Source of the DNA: an uncultured Clostridia bacterium
GTDB taxonomy: Bacteria > Bacillota > Clostridia > UBA1381
Reading direction: 5' to 3'
DNA: 64,000 bases
Assembly (NCBI GenBank): GCA_947591315.1
Contig: CANQDD010000011.1
Coordinates: 1 to 64,000 of the forward strand
Below are positions 36,849 to 44,829 of this stretch, in pieces (position 1 is the first letter of the stretch; every line of letters starts with the position of its first letter). The position numbers were made by a program, and so were the translations under genes. The notes under the pieces are model-generated. The model was not told where the DNA came from. It searched no databases and worked only from the letters and a program-made list of their open reading frames with translations.

Positions 36849-37087
36849 TTTTTATGTAGAAAGTTTTGACCTCATTTTTGGGGTTGGGAGTATACACATA
36901 AGGAGTATGTTGATTTTGAAGTTTTGCCATTAAAAAGGTAAGTGTTTATGCGGGTTTCAGAACTATAAATATCTTATGAATGAGGACATTATATGTAAAG
37001 AAAAAGCATATCGCCATTCAAGCGATATGCCTTTTCTTGTACCCTGTCTGACAGCCTGTCATAAAATTATTGATTATACTGTCTTAT
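36849..37087. repeat. Element right-end repeat, copy 2 (isolated)
   Basis: About 239 bases matching 13910-14161 from TTTTTATGTAGAAAG to TACTGTCTTAT, including the GCATATCGC hairpin. It lacks the final GTCATGCCATCG of the other two copies and stands directly upstream of the pst promoter, with no element genes on its left side. It is the scar of a deleted element. Confidence 0.82.
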
Positions 37088-37210
37088 TGTAATTGAAAAG
37101 GAATTAACTTGATAAATTTCCGTTTATCGGATAGATAAAAACTAAATATCGCAATTCAGAGCAATCGAAAAACGGTTGCTCTTTTTTGTTGCCCGAAAGG
37201 AAGTGATTTT

Positions 37211-37333
37211 ATGGCGATCTATCATTGCAGTATCAAAATTATCAGCCGTGGAAAAGGAAAATCAGCCGTTGCCGCCGCTGCCTATCGGAGCGGTGAAAAT
37301 CTGATGATAGCAATGCTCCGCATGAACAAATGA
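37211..37333 (+). pseudogene. MobA/MobL-type relaxase, N-terminal fragment
   Basis: An open frame of 40 codons, MAIYHCSIKIISRGKGKSAV then AAAAYRSGENL, is the unmistakable start of a MobQ-class (MobA/MobL) relaxase. After about 31 codons the match ends and a stop follows. GAAAGGAAG precedes the ATG, and a small hairpin with GAGCAATCG/CGGTTGCTC lies upstream. It belongs to a different element type from the one at 4357 and is now a relic between the right-end repeat and aguA. Confidence 0.8.
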
Positions 37334-37401
37334 TTCATCGAAGCGTTTTCTGTTTTAAGGCTGCCGTTTTATTGCTTCTTGCGCAAAATATGTTTAATAT
37401 C

Positions 37402-38499
37402 TTAAGCGGACGGAAGCTGTTGCGTTATGCAGTGAATATTGCCGCCGCCATACACTATCTCGCGTGTACGCACCCCGACGACCTCGCGTTCGGGGAACAT
37501 TTTCCCTATTTGTTCCAATGCGAGTGAGTCGTTTTCGTCATCATACTGCGGAACTATAACAGCATTGTTGCATATAAGAAAGTTGGCATATGACGCTATA
37601 CACAATTCGCCTGTTTTTCTCGGCTGAGAGCCGCAACGTGAGTCTATTGTGCTTGCGTCAGCCATAAGCACCGGCTTTTTTGTGCAGCAGAGCTTATGAA
37701 TTTTCAGCTTTCTGCCGCGCGCGTCCGTCATGGAAGATAATTGTTTTACGGATTCTTGTGATACGTTGTAAAATGGGTGATTTTTGTCTTCGGTATAAAT
37801 GCAGCATACCTCGCCCGGGCGCACAAAACACGCTATATCATCGACATGACCGTTTGTTTCGAGCGGATCGATCCCGTCGCTCAGCCACAGGACCTTTTCA
37901 CAGCCGAGGTAATCGCATAGCTTTTCGGCGATTTCCGCTTTAGTCATATGAGGATTTCTGCCTTTTGACAAAAGACACATTTCGGTCGTAAGCACTGTGC
38001 CCTCGCCGTCGGTATGGATAGAGCCGCCCTCCAATACAAAGCCGTCGGTTGTGTAATAATCCGTACGGGTCAATTCGCATATTTTTTCCGCTATGAGCAG
38101 ATCCTTATCCCACGGAAAATACAAGCCGTCATACAAGCCGCCCCATGCGTTGAAGCCCCAGCTTACGGCGCGTCTACCGCCGTTGCCGTCAACGAGAAAG
38201 GTAGGACCTGTGTCGCGGCACCACGCATCGTTTGAAGACATTTCAACTACGCGTATATCACTGTTCAGTTTTGAACGGCAGTTTTCATATTGACTGTGCG
38301 ACACAAGCATGGTCACCGCTTCAAAACGGCTTATCGCTTCGGCGACCTGCGCGTAGCTTTCCTGCGCGGGCTTTGCGCCGAGCCGCCAGTTATCGGTGCG
38401 CTCGGGCCATATCATAAAAATTTCGTCCTGCGGCTCAAATTCCGCAGGCATTCTGTAGCCGTCCCGTTTCGGCGTTGAATTTGTTATAATTCGTGACAT
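37402..38499 (-). CDS. aguA: Agmatine deiminase
   Basis: AguA hydrolyses agmatine to N-carbamoylputrescine and ammonia. The 365-residue protein has the guanidine-group-modifying fold, with DEIFMIWPERTDNWRLGAKP near the start, SSNDAWCRDTGPTF, ETNGHVDDIACFV with catalytic His/Asp, and the catalytic cysteine in YGGGNIHCITQQLP. The start at 38499 is set by AAGGAG 8 bases upstream; the longer frame has no support. It lies 10 bases after aguB, with which it forms an operon. Confidence 0.95.
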   Translation of the reverse strand: MSRIITNSTPKRDGYRMPAEFEPQDEIFMIWPERTDNWRLGAKPAQESYAQVAEAISRFEAVTMLVSHSQYENCRSKLNSDIRVVEMSSNDAWCRDTGPTFLVDGNGGRRAVSWGFNAWGGLYDGLYFPWDKDLLIAEKICELTRTDYYTTDGFVLEGGSIHTDGEGTVLTTEMCLLSKGRNPHMTKAEIAEKLCDYLGCEKVLWLSDGIDPLETNGHVDDIACFVRPGEVCCIYTEDKNHPFYNVSQESVKQLSSMTDARGRKLKIHKLCCTKKPVLMADASTIDSRCGSQPRKTGELCIASYANFLICNNAVIVPQYDDENDSLALEQIGKMFPEREVVGVRTREIVYGGGNIHCITQQLPSA

Positions 38500-38509
38500 A
38501 ACGATCTCC

Positions 38510-39358
38510 TTAATTTCCGTGGGTGAGAAGTATTTTATACATTTCAGGTCTGCGGTCGCGGAAAATCCCCCATTCGCGCCGCTCCCTTGAAAGCGCATCG
38601 AGGTCAAATTCATGCGCAATAAATCCCTCATCCGTTCTGTTCATTTCCTTGATTATTTCACCGTGATTATCCGTTATAAATGAAGAGCCGTAGAATGTGA
38701 TTTCACCTTCGCGTCCCACTCTGTTTGCGGCAATAACCGGAACCATATTCGCCGCCGCGTGACCGCGCATGACGTTCTGCCAATGCGGCTTGGAATTCTT
38801 TTTAAGATACGGCTCACTGCCGATCGCGGTGGGAAAGAACATCAGCTCCGCTCCCATCAGCGCCATAGCACGCGCCGTTTCCGGGAACCATTGATCCCAA
38901 CATATACCGAAGCCGAGCCTTCCAAAACGGGTGTCCCACACCTTAAATCCCGTATCACCGGGAGTAAAATAGAATTTTTCCGCGTAAGGAATACCATCGG
39001 GAATGTGCGTTTTGCGGTACACGCCGAGAATTTCCCCGTCCGCGTCTATAACGGCGATACTGTTGAACGCTGTGTTTACGCCACGTTCGTAAAAGCTGAC
39101 GGGAATCACTGCGCCAAGCCTTCGCGCGAGGCTTTGGAACCGCGCTATTGCCGGGTTTTCCTTTATCGGCACAGCATAATCAAGATATTGGAAATCATGC
39201 TTTTGGCAGAAATATTCCGTTTCAAACAGCTCTTGCAAAAGTATAATATCCGCTCCCGCGTCTTTTGCCGCGCAAACGTAGTATTCCGCCTTGTCCAGAG
39301 TATCTTCGCGGTCTTTTCCGACGCTCATTTGCACCGCGGCGGCTGTAACCTTTCTCAT
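38510..39358 (-). CDS. aguB: N-carbamoylputrescine amidase
   Basis: AguB, a nitrilase-fold enzyme of 282 residues, converts N-carbamoylputrescine to putrescine, carbon dioxide and ammonia. The Glu-Lys-Cys triad is visible in LLQELFETEYF, VYRKTHIPDGIPYAEKFYF and GFGICWDQWFPETARAM. ATG 39358 has GAGGTGA upstream; further in-frame ATGs exist in the leader, including one two bases from the predicted transcript start. It is the first gene of the aguBA operon, divergent from the LuxR-type gene. Confidence 0.94.
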   Translation of the reverse strand: MRKVTAAAVQMSVGKDREDTLDKAEYYVCAAKDAGADIILLQELFETEYFCQKHDFQYLDYAVPIKENPAIARFQSLARRLGAVIPVSFYERGVNTAFNSIAVIDADGEILGVYRKTHIPDGIPYAEKFYFTPGDTGFKVWDTRFGRLGFGICWDQWFPETARAMALMGAELMFFPTAIGSEPYLKKNSKPHWQNVMRGHAAANMVPVIAANRVGREGEITFYGSSFITDNHGEIIKEMNRTDEGFIAHEFDLDALSRERREWGIFRDRRPEMYKILLTHGN

Positions 39359-39370
39359 GTAAATCACCTC

Positions 39371-39400
39371 AAAAAAAACGGAGCGATCCCGCCGCTCCGT
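39371..39400 (-). terminator. Terminator-like hairpin in the aguBA leader
   Basis: On the minus strand ACGGAGCG pairs with CGCTCCGT over a 7-base loop and is followed by eight Ts, then at once by the GAGGTGA ribosome site of aguB. It lies between the promoter and the first codon, so it could attenuate the operon. Confidence 0.72.
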
Positions 39401-39415
39401 TGCCATGTTATATAC

Positions 39416-39444
39416 ATTATAGTTTTTAAAGTGCAATTTTGCAA
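39416..39444 (-). promoter_or_regulatory. Promoter of aguBA
   Basis: On the minus strand TTGCAA (39439-39444) and TATAAT (39416-39421) are spaced by 17 bases. Transcription should start near 39409, only 9 bases before the leader hairpin. Confidence 0.72.
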
Positions 39445-39531
39445 CAATATTTGTAAAATGTGGTCTGTTTTAATAATAAAAATGGGCAAAAAGAAGTATT
39501 TTTTACGGATTATTTTGGGATATTTTTTACA

Positions 39532-39560
39532 TTTACAAATCCGCCGCGCCGGAGTATAAT
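39532..39560 (+). promoter_or_regulatory. Promoter of the LuxR-type regulator gene
   Basis: TTTACA (39532-39537) and TATAAT (39555-39560) with a 17-base spacer, about 50 bases before the start codon. Confidence 0.7.
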
Positions 39561-39609
39561 ATAATTTAAGAACAATGGGGTTCCGAATACTCTTTCGGAG
39601 GTGTGAGGA

Positions 39610-40374
39610 ATGCTCATTAACGAACTCAACGATTTAATATTTTTCAATAATTTAATTTATAAAATTTATTCCGTTGACGATCTCGACGATATGCGCCGCG
39701 GATTCCTTGAACAGCTTCATTTGACGCTCGATTTTGACGCGTCCGACTTTTATCTCGCCGATAAAAACAATTCAACCGGACTTGCGGAGCCTATCTTCTA
39801 TAATTACAGCGGCGCGGGCGCGGGTGAATATGACGAGCTCGACTATTCGCGCGGCATACTCTACAGCGGCAAGTGCATTGTTTACCGCGAGTCCGATATT
39901 ATTTCGGAGGACGCGCGCGTGCGTACCGATTACTATAAAAAGGTATACGAGAAAAACGGCTGGCACTACGCCGTACAGATGATACTTGCGCGCAATAAGC
40001 GGTTTCTCGGCGTTATCACATTTTACAGAAACAAGGGCAAGCCCGATTTTTCCAACGACGAGGTCATGATGCTCGATATGCTCAAGGATCATATGGCGTT
40101 CAGGCTGTACAGGGAGCTTACTCCGCATGAAAAACGCCCCGTGCGCGATATTGCCGAATTTGCTGAGCTCCATTCGCTTACAAAGCGCGAGGTCACCGTT
40201 CTTGAGCTTGTAATGGAAGGACTTTCCAATCAAGAGATAAGCGACAGGCTCATAATAAGCGTGCATACGCTAAAAAAACACATACTCAACATTTACAGAA
40301 AGGCGGACGTGAATAACAGAATACAGCTTCGCAATAAGGTCGCGGGACTGAAAAACGACGATTTTGAATACTGA
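39610..40374 (+). CDS. LuxR-type transcriptional regulator
   Basis: A 254-residue regulator. The last 65 residues are a LuxR/GerE helix-turn-helix (LTKREVTVLELVMEGLSNQE, then SVHTLKKHILNIYRKADVNN). Residues 20-170 resemble a GAF-type sensor fold (WHYAVQMILARNKRFLGVIT) but no ligand can be named. GGAGGTG precedes the ATG. Its position between aguBA and the P-II/pot operon makes it a likely regulator of the polyamine island. Confidence 0.85.
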   Translation: MLINELNDLIFFNNLIYKIYSVDDLDDMRRGFLEQLHLTLDFDASDFYLADKNNSTGLAEPIFYNYSGAGAGEYDELDYSRGILYSGKCIVYRESDIISEDARVRTDYYKKVYEKNGWHYAVQMILARNKRFLGVITFYRNKGKPDFSNDEVMMLDMLKDHMAFRLYRELTPHEKRPVRDIAEFAELHSLTKREVTVLELVMEGLSNQEISDRLIISVHTLKKHILNIYRKADVNNRIQLRNKVAGLKNDDFEY

Positions 40375-40414
40375 TATACTACTTTTGGAGTATAAAAATA
40401 AATATTTGTGCTAC

Positions 40415-40443
40415 TTGAAAACCCGAAACGCGAGTGCTAATAT
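40415..40443 (+). promoter_or_regulatory. Promoter of the P-II/pot operon
   Basis: TTGAAA (40415-40420) and TAATAT (40438-40443) are spaced by 17 bases, about 100 bases before the P-II gene. Confidence 0.6.
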
Positions 40444-40460
40444 ATTTTTAAAGCAAGGAT

Positions 40461-40512
40461 AACGGAAAAGGCAATGGGGCTCAAAAGGTCCTGGTGCCTT
40501 TTCCGTTTTTTG
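40461..40512 (+). terminator. Terminator-like hairpin in the P-II/pot leader
   Basis: AACGGAAAAGGCA (40461-40473) pairs with TGCCTTTTCCGTT (40495-40507) over a 21-base loop and leads into Ts. It may end the LuxR-type transcript, but it also lies downstream of a promoter for the P-II gene, so it can act as an attenuator. The AATGGG at the loop edge recalls hexaloops bound by ANTAR antiterminators. Confidence 0.75.
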
Positions 40513-40540
40513 CTTAATAAATTTTAAGGGGATGTTTACC

Positions 40541-40894
40541 ATGAAGGAGCTTGTTATTATCATTCGCCCCGAAAAGCTGGAGAAGGTCAAGGAAATTCTT
40601 GATTTGATGCACTGCGGCGGCATGACCATTTCAAGCGTTATGGGCTGCGGCACGCAGAAGGGCGTTGTGGAGGAAAACGCGGTGAACGTGATAAAGGGCT
40701 TTAAAACCAACATTAACCTCCTGCCGAAAATAAGAGTAGAAGCGGTTGTAAAGGACGGCGTGGTGGAGGATATTATCACGGAGCTGCGCGATAAAATTAT
40801 AACCGGTCATGTCGGAGACGGCAAGCTGTTCATCAGGAACATCGAGGACGCGGTAAGGCTCAGAACAGGCGAACGCGGCAACAAGGCGCTGTAG
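40541..40894 (+). CDS. P-II family nitrogen regulatory protein with atypical T-loop
   Basis: A 117-residue member of the GlnB/GlnK family with QKG, LLPKIRVEAVV, ITGHVGDGKLFI and RLRTGERG motifs, so ATP and 2-oxoglutarate binding seem possible. Between QKG and LPK it has 19 residues (VVEENAVNVIKGFKTNINL) instead of the usual 14, and the Tyr that is uridylylated in enterics is absent. The start is ATG 40541, 9 bases after AGGGG; an ATG nine bases earlier abuts the site. It is the first gene before potABCD, not beside an amt gene, so it may control polyamine uptake or catabolism. Confidence 0.86.
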   Translation: MKELVIIIRPEKLEKVKEILDLMHCGGMTISSVMGCGTQKGVVEENAVNVIKGFKTNINLLPKIRVEAVVKDGVVEDIITELRDKIITGHVGDGKLFIRNIEDAVRLRTGERGNKAL

Positions 40895-40922
40895 ATTTAT
40901 TAAAAAGAAGGTGTTAAAGACA

Positions 40923-42038
40923 ATGGCAGACGAAAAGAAGGTAATAGTTGAAATCAAAAACGTGAATAAGCTCTACGGAGATAATCATGTTGTAAAGGAC
41001 TTCAATCTCGACGTTTACGAGGGCGAGTTCCTGACGCTTCTGGGTTCGTCCGGCTGCGGCAAAACGACGACGCTCCGCATGATAGCCGGATTTGAAGAAC
41101 CGACAAGCGGCAGCATAAGCGTCGAGGGTGAGGATATACACAACAAAGAGCCGTATGAGCGCGACGTAAACACCGTTTTCCAAAGCTACGCGCTTTTTCC
41201 GCACATGACCATCTACGACAACGTGGCGTACGGACTGAAAATGAAAAAGGTCAAAAAGCCGGAAATAAAGGAACGCGTAACGGAAATGCTTGACCTCGTC
41301 CAGCTCGGCGGCTTCGAGAGGCGTTATCCGTCGCAGCTTTCGGGCGGACAAAAGCAGCGAGTGGCAATAGCGAGAGCGCTTATAAACAAGCCGAAGGTGC
41401 TCCTGCTCGACGAACCGCTCGGCGCGCTTGACTTAAAGCTCAGGAAACAGATGCAGCTTGAGCTTAAGCGGCTTCAGAAGAAGCTCAACATCACTTTTAT
41501 ATATGTCACTCACGACCAGGAGGAGGCTCTTACTATGAGTGACAGGATTTGCATAATGAACGAGGGCGTTCTGCAGCAGGTAGGAACGCCCTTTGATATT
41601 TACGAAACGCCCGCGACGAAGTTTGTCGCGACGTTTATCGGCGAGACGAACATATTTGACGGTCACGTGCTGCTGGCTGAAAACGGCAGACTGCATATAG
41701 CTGTCGAACCGGGCGATTTCGTGGTGAATGGCACCGATTTTATTTCGGGCGATATGCTTTCGGTGTCGGTAAGACCGGAAAGGATGCTGTATTCCGAAAC
41801 ACCGGTTGAGGGCTTCGACCTGTCCGGCACGGTAAAGGATCAGATTTATGTCGGCTCCGTTTTAAAGACTGTGGTCGTGCTGTCAAACGGTAATGAGGTA
41901 AAAATAGAACGGCTTGCCGGACAGGAGCTTCCAAAGGGAGGCAGAGTGTATCTCTATTGGAATGACGGCGACGCGAAGCTCATTCATACCTTTGATAACG
42001 TTTTCGCGTCGGCTGTGGAAAATATCGTGATGGAATAG
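40923..42038 (+). CDS. potA: Spermidine/putrescine ABC transporter ATPase PotA
   Basis: A 371-residue ABC ATPase with Walker A GSSGCGKTTT, signature LSGGQKQRVAIARAL, Walker B LLLDEPLGALD and a C-terminal TOBE domain (about 285-360). Start at ATG 40923 with AAGGTG 9 bases upstream. It is followed by the two permeases and the binding protein in standard pot order. Confidence 0.94.
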   Translation: MADEKKVIVEIKNVNKLYGDNHVVKDFNLDVYEGEFLTLLGSSGCGKTTTLRMIAGFEEPTSGSISVEGEDIHNKEPYERDVNTVFQSYALFPHMTIYDNVAYGLKMKKVKKPEIKERVTEMLDLVQLGGFERRYPSQLSGGQKQRVAIARALINKPKVLLLDEPLGALDLKLRKQMQLELKRLQKKLNITFIYVTHDQEEALTMSDRICIMNEGVLQQVGTPFDIYETPATKFVATFIGETNIFDGHVLLAENGRLHIAVEPGDFVVNGTDFISGDMLSVSVRPERMLYSETPVEGFDLSGTVKDQIYVGSVLKTVVVLSNGNEVKIERLAGQELPKGGRVYLYWNDGDAKLIHTFDNVFASAVENIVME

Positions 42039-42050
42039 GAGGGCTGAAAA

Positions 42051-42923
42051 ATGGCTTTTTCAAAACACAATTTTCGCTCGAACACACTTCCCGCGATGAC
42101 AATGGCAGGGCCCGTTACGCTGTGGCTCGCGTTCTTTGTGGCGATACCGCTTATATACGTATTCATTATGAGCTTCTGCAGTATCGACGAAGCGTATAAT
42201 GTGGTGTTCAAATTCACAACGGCGAATTATCAGAGGCTTTTCGATCCGAACTATGTTCAGATTTACGGCACCTCCCTGATTGTCGCGTTTCTCACGACTG
42301 CAATATGTATAATTATCGGCTATCCGTTCTCGTTCCTGATAGCGCGGACGACCTCGAAATATAAGGCGCTTTTGTATATGCTTATCATAATTCCGTTCTG
42401 GACAAACTCGCTTATCAGGATATACGGCTGGCGCACGTTTTTAGGCACGAACGGCTGGCTCAACACAATACTGACAACGCTGCACATAACGAGCGAGCCG
42501 GTACAATTCCTTTTTAATCGCGGCGCGACCGTTCTCGGCATGGTATACTGCCTGTTCCCGTTTATGGTGCTTCCGCTCTATACCGCGATCGAAAAGCTCG
42601 ACAAGAGCCTGCTTGAAGCCTCATCGGACTTGGGCGCGAAGGGACCGTCAACGTTTATACGCGTGATACTTCCTCTCACTATGAGCGGAATATTTTCCGG
42701 AAGCATAATGGTGTTTATTCCGAGCCTGGGCTATTTCTTCGTAGCCGACATACTTGGCGGCGGCAACTCGGACGTTATAGGAAACCTTATCGAGCGTCAG
42801 TTCCAAAGCGGCAACAACTGGCCCCTCGGCGCGGCGCTGTCGATCATACTGATACTTATAACGCTGCTTCTTGTAAAGCTGTACCAAAAAGCGGGCGGCG
42901 ACATGGAAAGTTTGGGGGTGTAG
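42051..42923 (+). CDS. potB: Spermidine/putrescine ABC transporter permease PotB
   Basis: A 290-residue permease with six membrane helices, the family strand TNSLIRIYGWRTFLG and an EAA loop (LLEASSDLGAKGPSTFIRVI). GGAGGG lies before the ATG. It lies 12 bases after potA and 3 before potC. Confidence 0.93.
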   Translation: MAFSKHNFRSNTLPAMTMAGPVTLWLAFFVAIPLIYVFIMSFCSIDEAYNVVFKFTTANYQRLFDPNYVQIYGTSLIVAFLTTAICIIIGYPFSFLIARTTSKYKALLYMLIIIPFWTNSLIRIYGWRTFLGTNGWLNTILTTLHITSEPVQFLFNRGATVLGMVYCLFPFMVLPLYTAIEKLDKSLLEASSDLGAKGPSTFIRVILPLTMSGIFSGSIMVFIPSLGYFFVADILGGGNSDVIGNLIERQFQSGNNWPLGAALSIILILITLLLVKLYQKAGGDMESLGV

Positions 42924-42926
42924 CGC

Positions 42927-43739
42927 ATGAAAAGAAAAACAAAGGCGGCTGTAAAGAAAATCGCGGGAATTATATTCTGCGGACTTGTATATTTGTTCCT
43001 GTTCCTGCCTATCGCGGTAATCGTCACAAACTCCTTCAACGCCACGACCTCGAAGCCGTATCTGACATGGCGCGGATTTACGTTTGACTGGTATGTGAAG
43101 CTGTTTGACAACAACACACTTCTCACCTCATTCGGAGTGACAATAGCTATCGCGGTAATAAGTACGCTTCTCGCCACGGCGATAGGAACGCTTGCGGCGG
43201 TGGGAATGTACAAGTATAAATTCAAGGGAAAGGGACTTATCGACGGACTTTTATACATACCTGTCGTAATTCCAGAAATAGTTCTCGGCATATCGCTTTT
43301 AACGCTGTTTTCAAACACGCATATTCCGCGGGGAATGCTTACGCTCATATTTGCGCATACGACGTTTTCAACCCCCTATGTAATATTCAACGTGCGCGCG
43401 AGACTCGCGGGATATGACCAATCCATAGAGGAAGCGAGCATGGATCTTGGCGCGAACAGGATAGCGACGTTTAAGAATATAACGCTTCCTGTGCTCGCGC
43501 CCGGTATAAGCGGCGGCGCGCTGCTGGCGTTCACGCTCTCGATCGACGACGTGATAGTAAGCTATTTTACAAACGGACAGGTCAAGACGTTTCCGCTAAA
43601 GGTTATGGAGTCGATAAAAAGCGGAGTTGCGCCGGACGTGAACGCGCTCTCGACTCTGATACTTATCGGCACGATACTGCTCGTCATTCTGACAAAGAGC
43701 GACTTGTTAAAGAAAATAAAGGCATTAGTTAAAAGATAA
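42927..43739 (+). CDS. potC: Spermidine/putrescine ABC transporter permease PotC
   Basis: A 270-residue permease with six helices, an EAA loop (SIEEASMDLGANRIATFKNI) and the conserved FTLSIDDVIVSYFTNG segment of PotC. Gene order and spacing match potABCD operons. Confidence 0.93.
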   Translation: MKRKTKAAVKKIAGIIFCGLVYLFLFLPIAVIVTNSFNATTSKPYLTWRGFTFDWYVKLFDNNTLLTSFGVTIAIAVISTLLATAIGTLAAVGMYKYKFKGKGLIDGLLYIPVVIPEIVLGISLLTLFSNTHIPRGMLTLIFAHTTFSTPYVIFNVRARLAGYDQSIEEASMDLGANRIATFKNITLPVLAPGISGGALLAFTLSIDDVIVSYFTNGQVKTFPLKVMESIKSGVAPDVNALSTLILIGTILLVILTKSDLLKKIKALVKR

Positions 43740-43754
43740 GAAAGGAAGATTAAA

Positions 43755-44819
43755 ATGAAAAAATATTTATTGAAATCAATGTCAATGCTGGCTGCGGCGT
43801 CGGTTGCCGCACTCTCGCTCTCGCTTGTGAGCTGCGGCGGCTCGTCAGGCAATAACGGAGAGCTTAACATTTTCACATGGACGGAATACGTCCCCCAATC
43901 GGTGATAGACAAATTCGAAGCCGAAACGGGAATAAAATGTAACGTTTCCACCTTCTCGTCAAACGAGGATATGCTGGCGAAGGTACGCTCCGAGGACGAA
44001 GGCGCTTACGACCTTATCCAGCCGAGCGACTACATGGTGGAGCAAATGGCTTCACAGGGTATGCTCGAAGAAATCGACACGTCGAAGCTCACAAATTTAT
44101 CGAACATCGGCAGCGAGTTTTTAAATCCGTCGTACGATCCGGGCAATAAGTATTCCGTGCCGTATCTCGGCGGAGTTGAAGCAATCGCGGTAAATACCGA
44201 TATGATTAAGGATACCATCACATCATACGACGATTTGTTTAATCCCGCATACGCGGGTCAGGAGGTAGTCCTCGACGATTTCCGCGCGATTATCGGCATG
44301 ACGGCGAAAAGTCTCGGCTACAGCATGAGCACGACCGACAGGACGGAGCTTGATGAAATTAAATCAAAGCTGCTGTCGTTCAAGCCGAATGTCGCTCTGT
44401 TTGACTCGGACAGCCCGAAGTCGGCGCTTATTTCCGGCGAGTGTGCGCTCGCGTCGGTATGGAGCGCGGAGGTTGCGCTTGCTATGGACGAGGTTCCGTC
44501 CATCGAGGTCGTATATCCCGACGAGGGCGCGTACCTGTTTGTCGATAACTGGTCAATTCCGAAGGGCGCGAAGAATGTTGACGGCGCGATGCAGTTTATA
44601 AACTTCATGCTTGACGCGGAAAATATGTCAATGGTACTTGAGGAATTTCCGTATATGTGTCCGAATGCGAAGGCTGTTGAGCTGATGGGCGAGGAATACG
44701 CGTCAAATAAGGCGAAAAATCCGCCCGCAGAGGTTATTGAAAAGGGCGAGTACATAAAAAATCTCGACACCGAAACGCTTGCGATTTACGACCAAATGTG
44801 GACGGAGCTAAAGAAATAG
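43755..44819 (+). CDS. potD: Spermidine/putrescine-binding lipoprotein PotD
   Basis: A 354-residue binding protein. The signal peptide ends in the lipobox LVSCGG, followed by the PotD opening LNIFTWTEYVPQSVIDKFE, the YDLIQPSDYMVEQM strand and the VDNWSIPKGAKN region. It supplies polyamines to PotABC. AAAGGAAG precedes the ATG. Confidence 0.94.
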   Translation: MKKYLLKSMSMLAAASVAALSLSLVSCGGSSGNNGELNIFTWTEYVPQSVIDKFEAETGIKCNVSTFSSNEDMLAKVRSEDEGAYDLIQPSDYMVEQMASQGMLEEIDTSKLTNLSNIGSEFLNPSYDPGNKYSVPYLGGVEAIAVNTDMIKDTITSYDDLFNPAYAGQEVVLDDFRAIIGMTAKSLGYSMSTTDRTELDEIKSKLLSFKPNVALFDSDSPKSALISGECALASVWSAEVALAMDEVPSIEVVYPDEGAYLFVDNWSIPKGAKNVDGAMQFINFMLDAENMSMVLEEFPYMCPNAKAVELMGEEYASNKAKNPPAEVIEKGEYIKNLDTETLAIYDQMWTELKK

Positions 44820-44829
44820 GAGTAAAATC

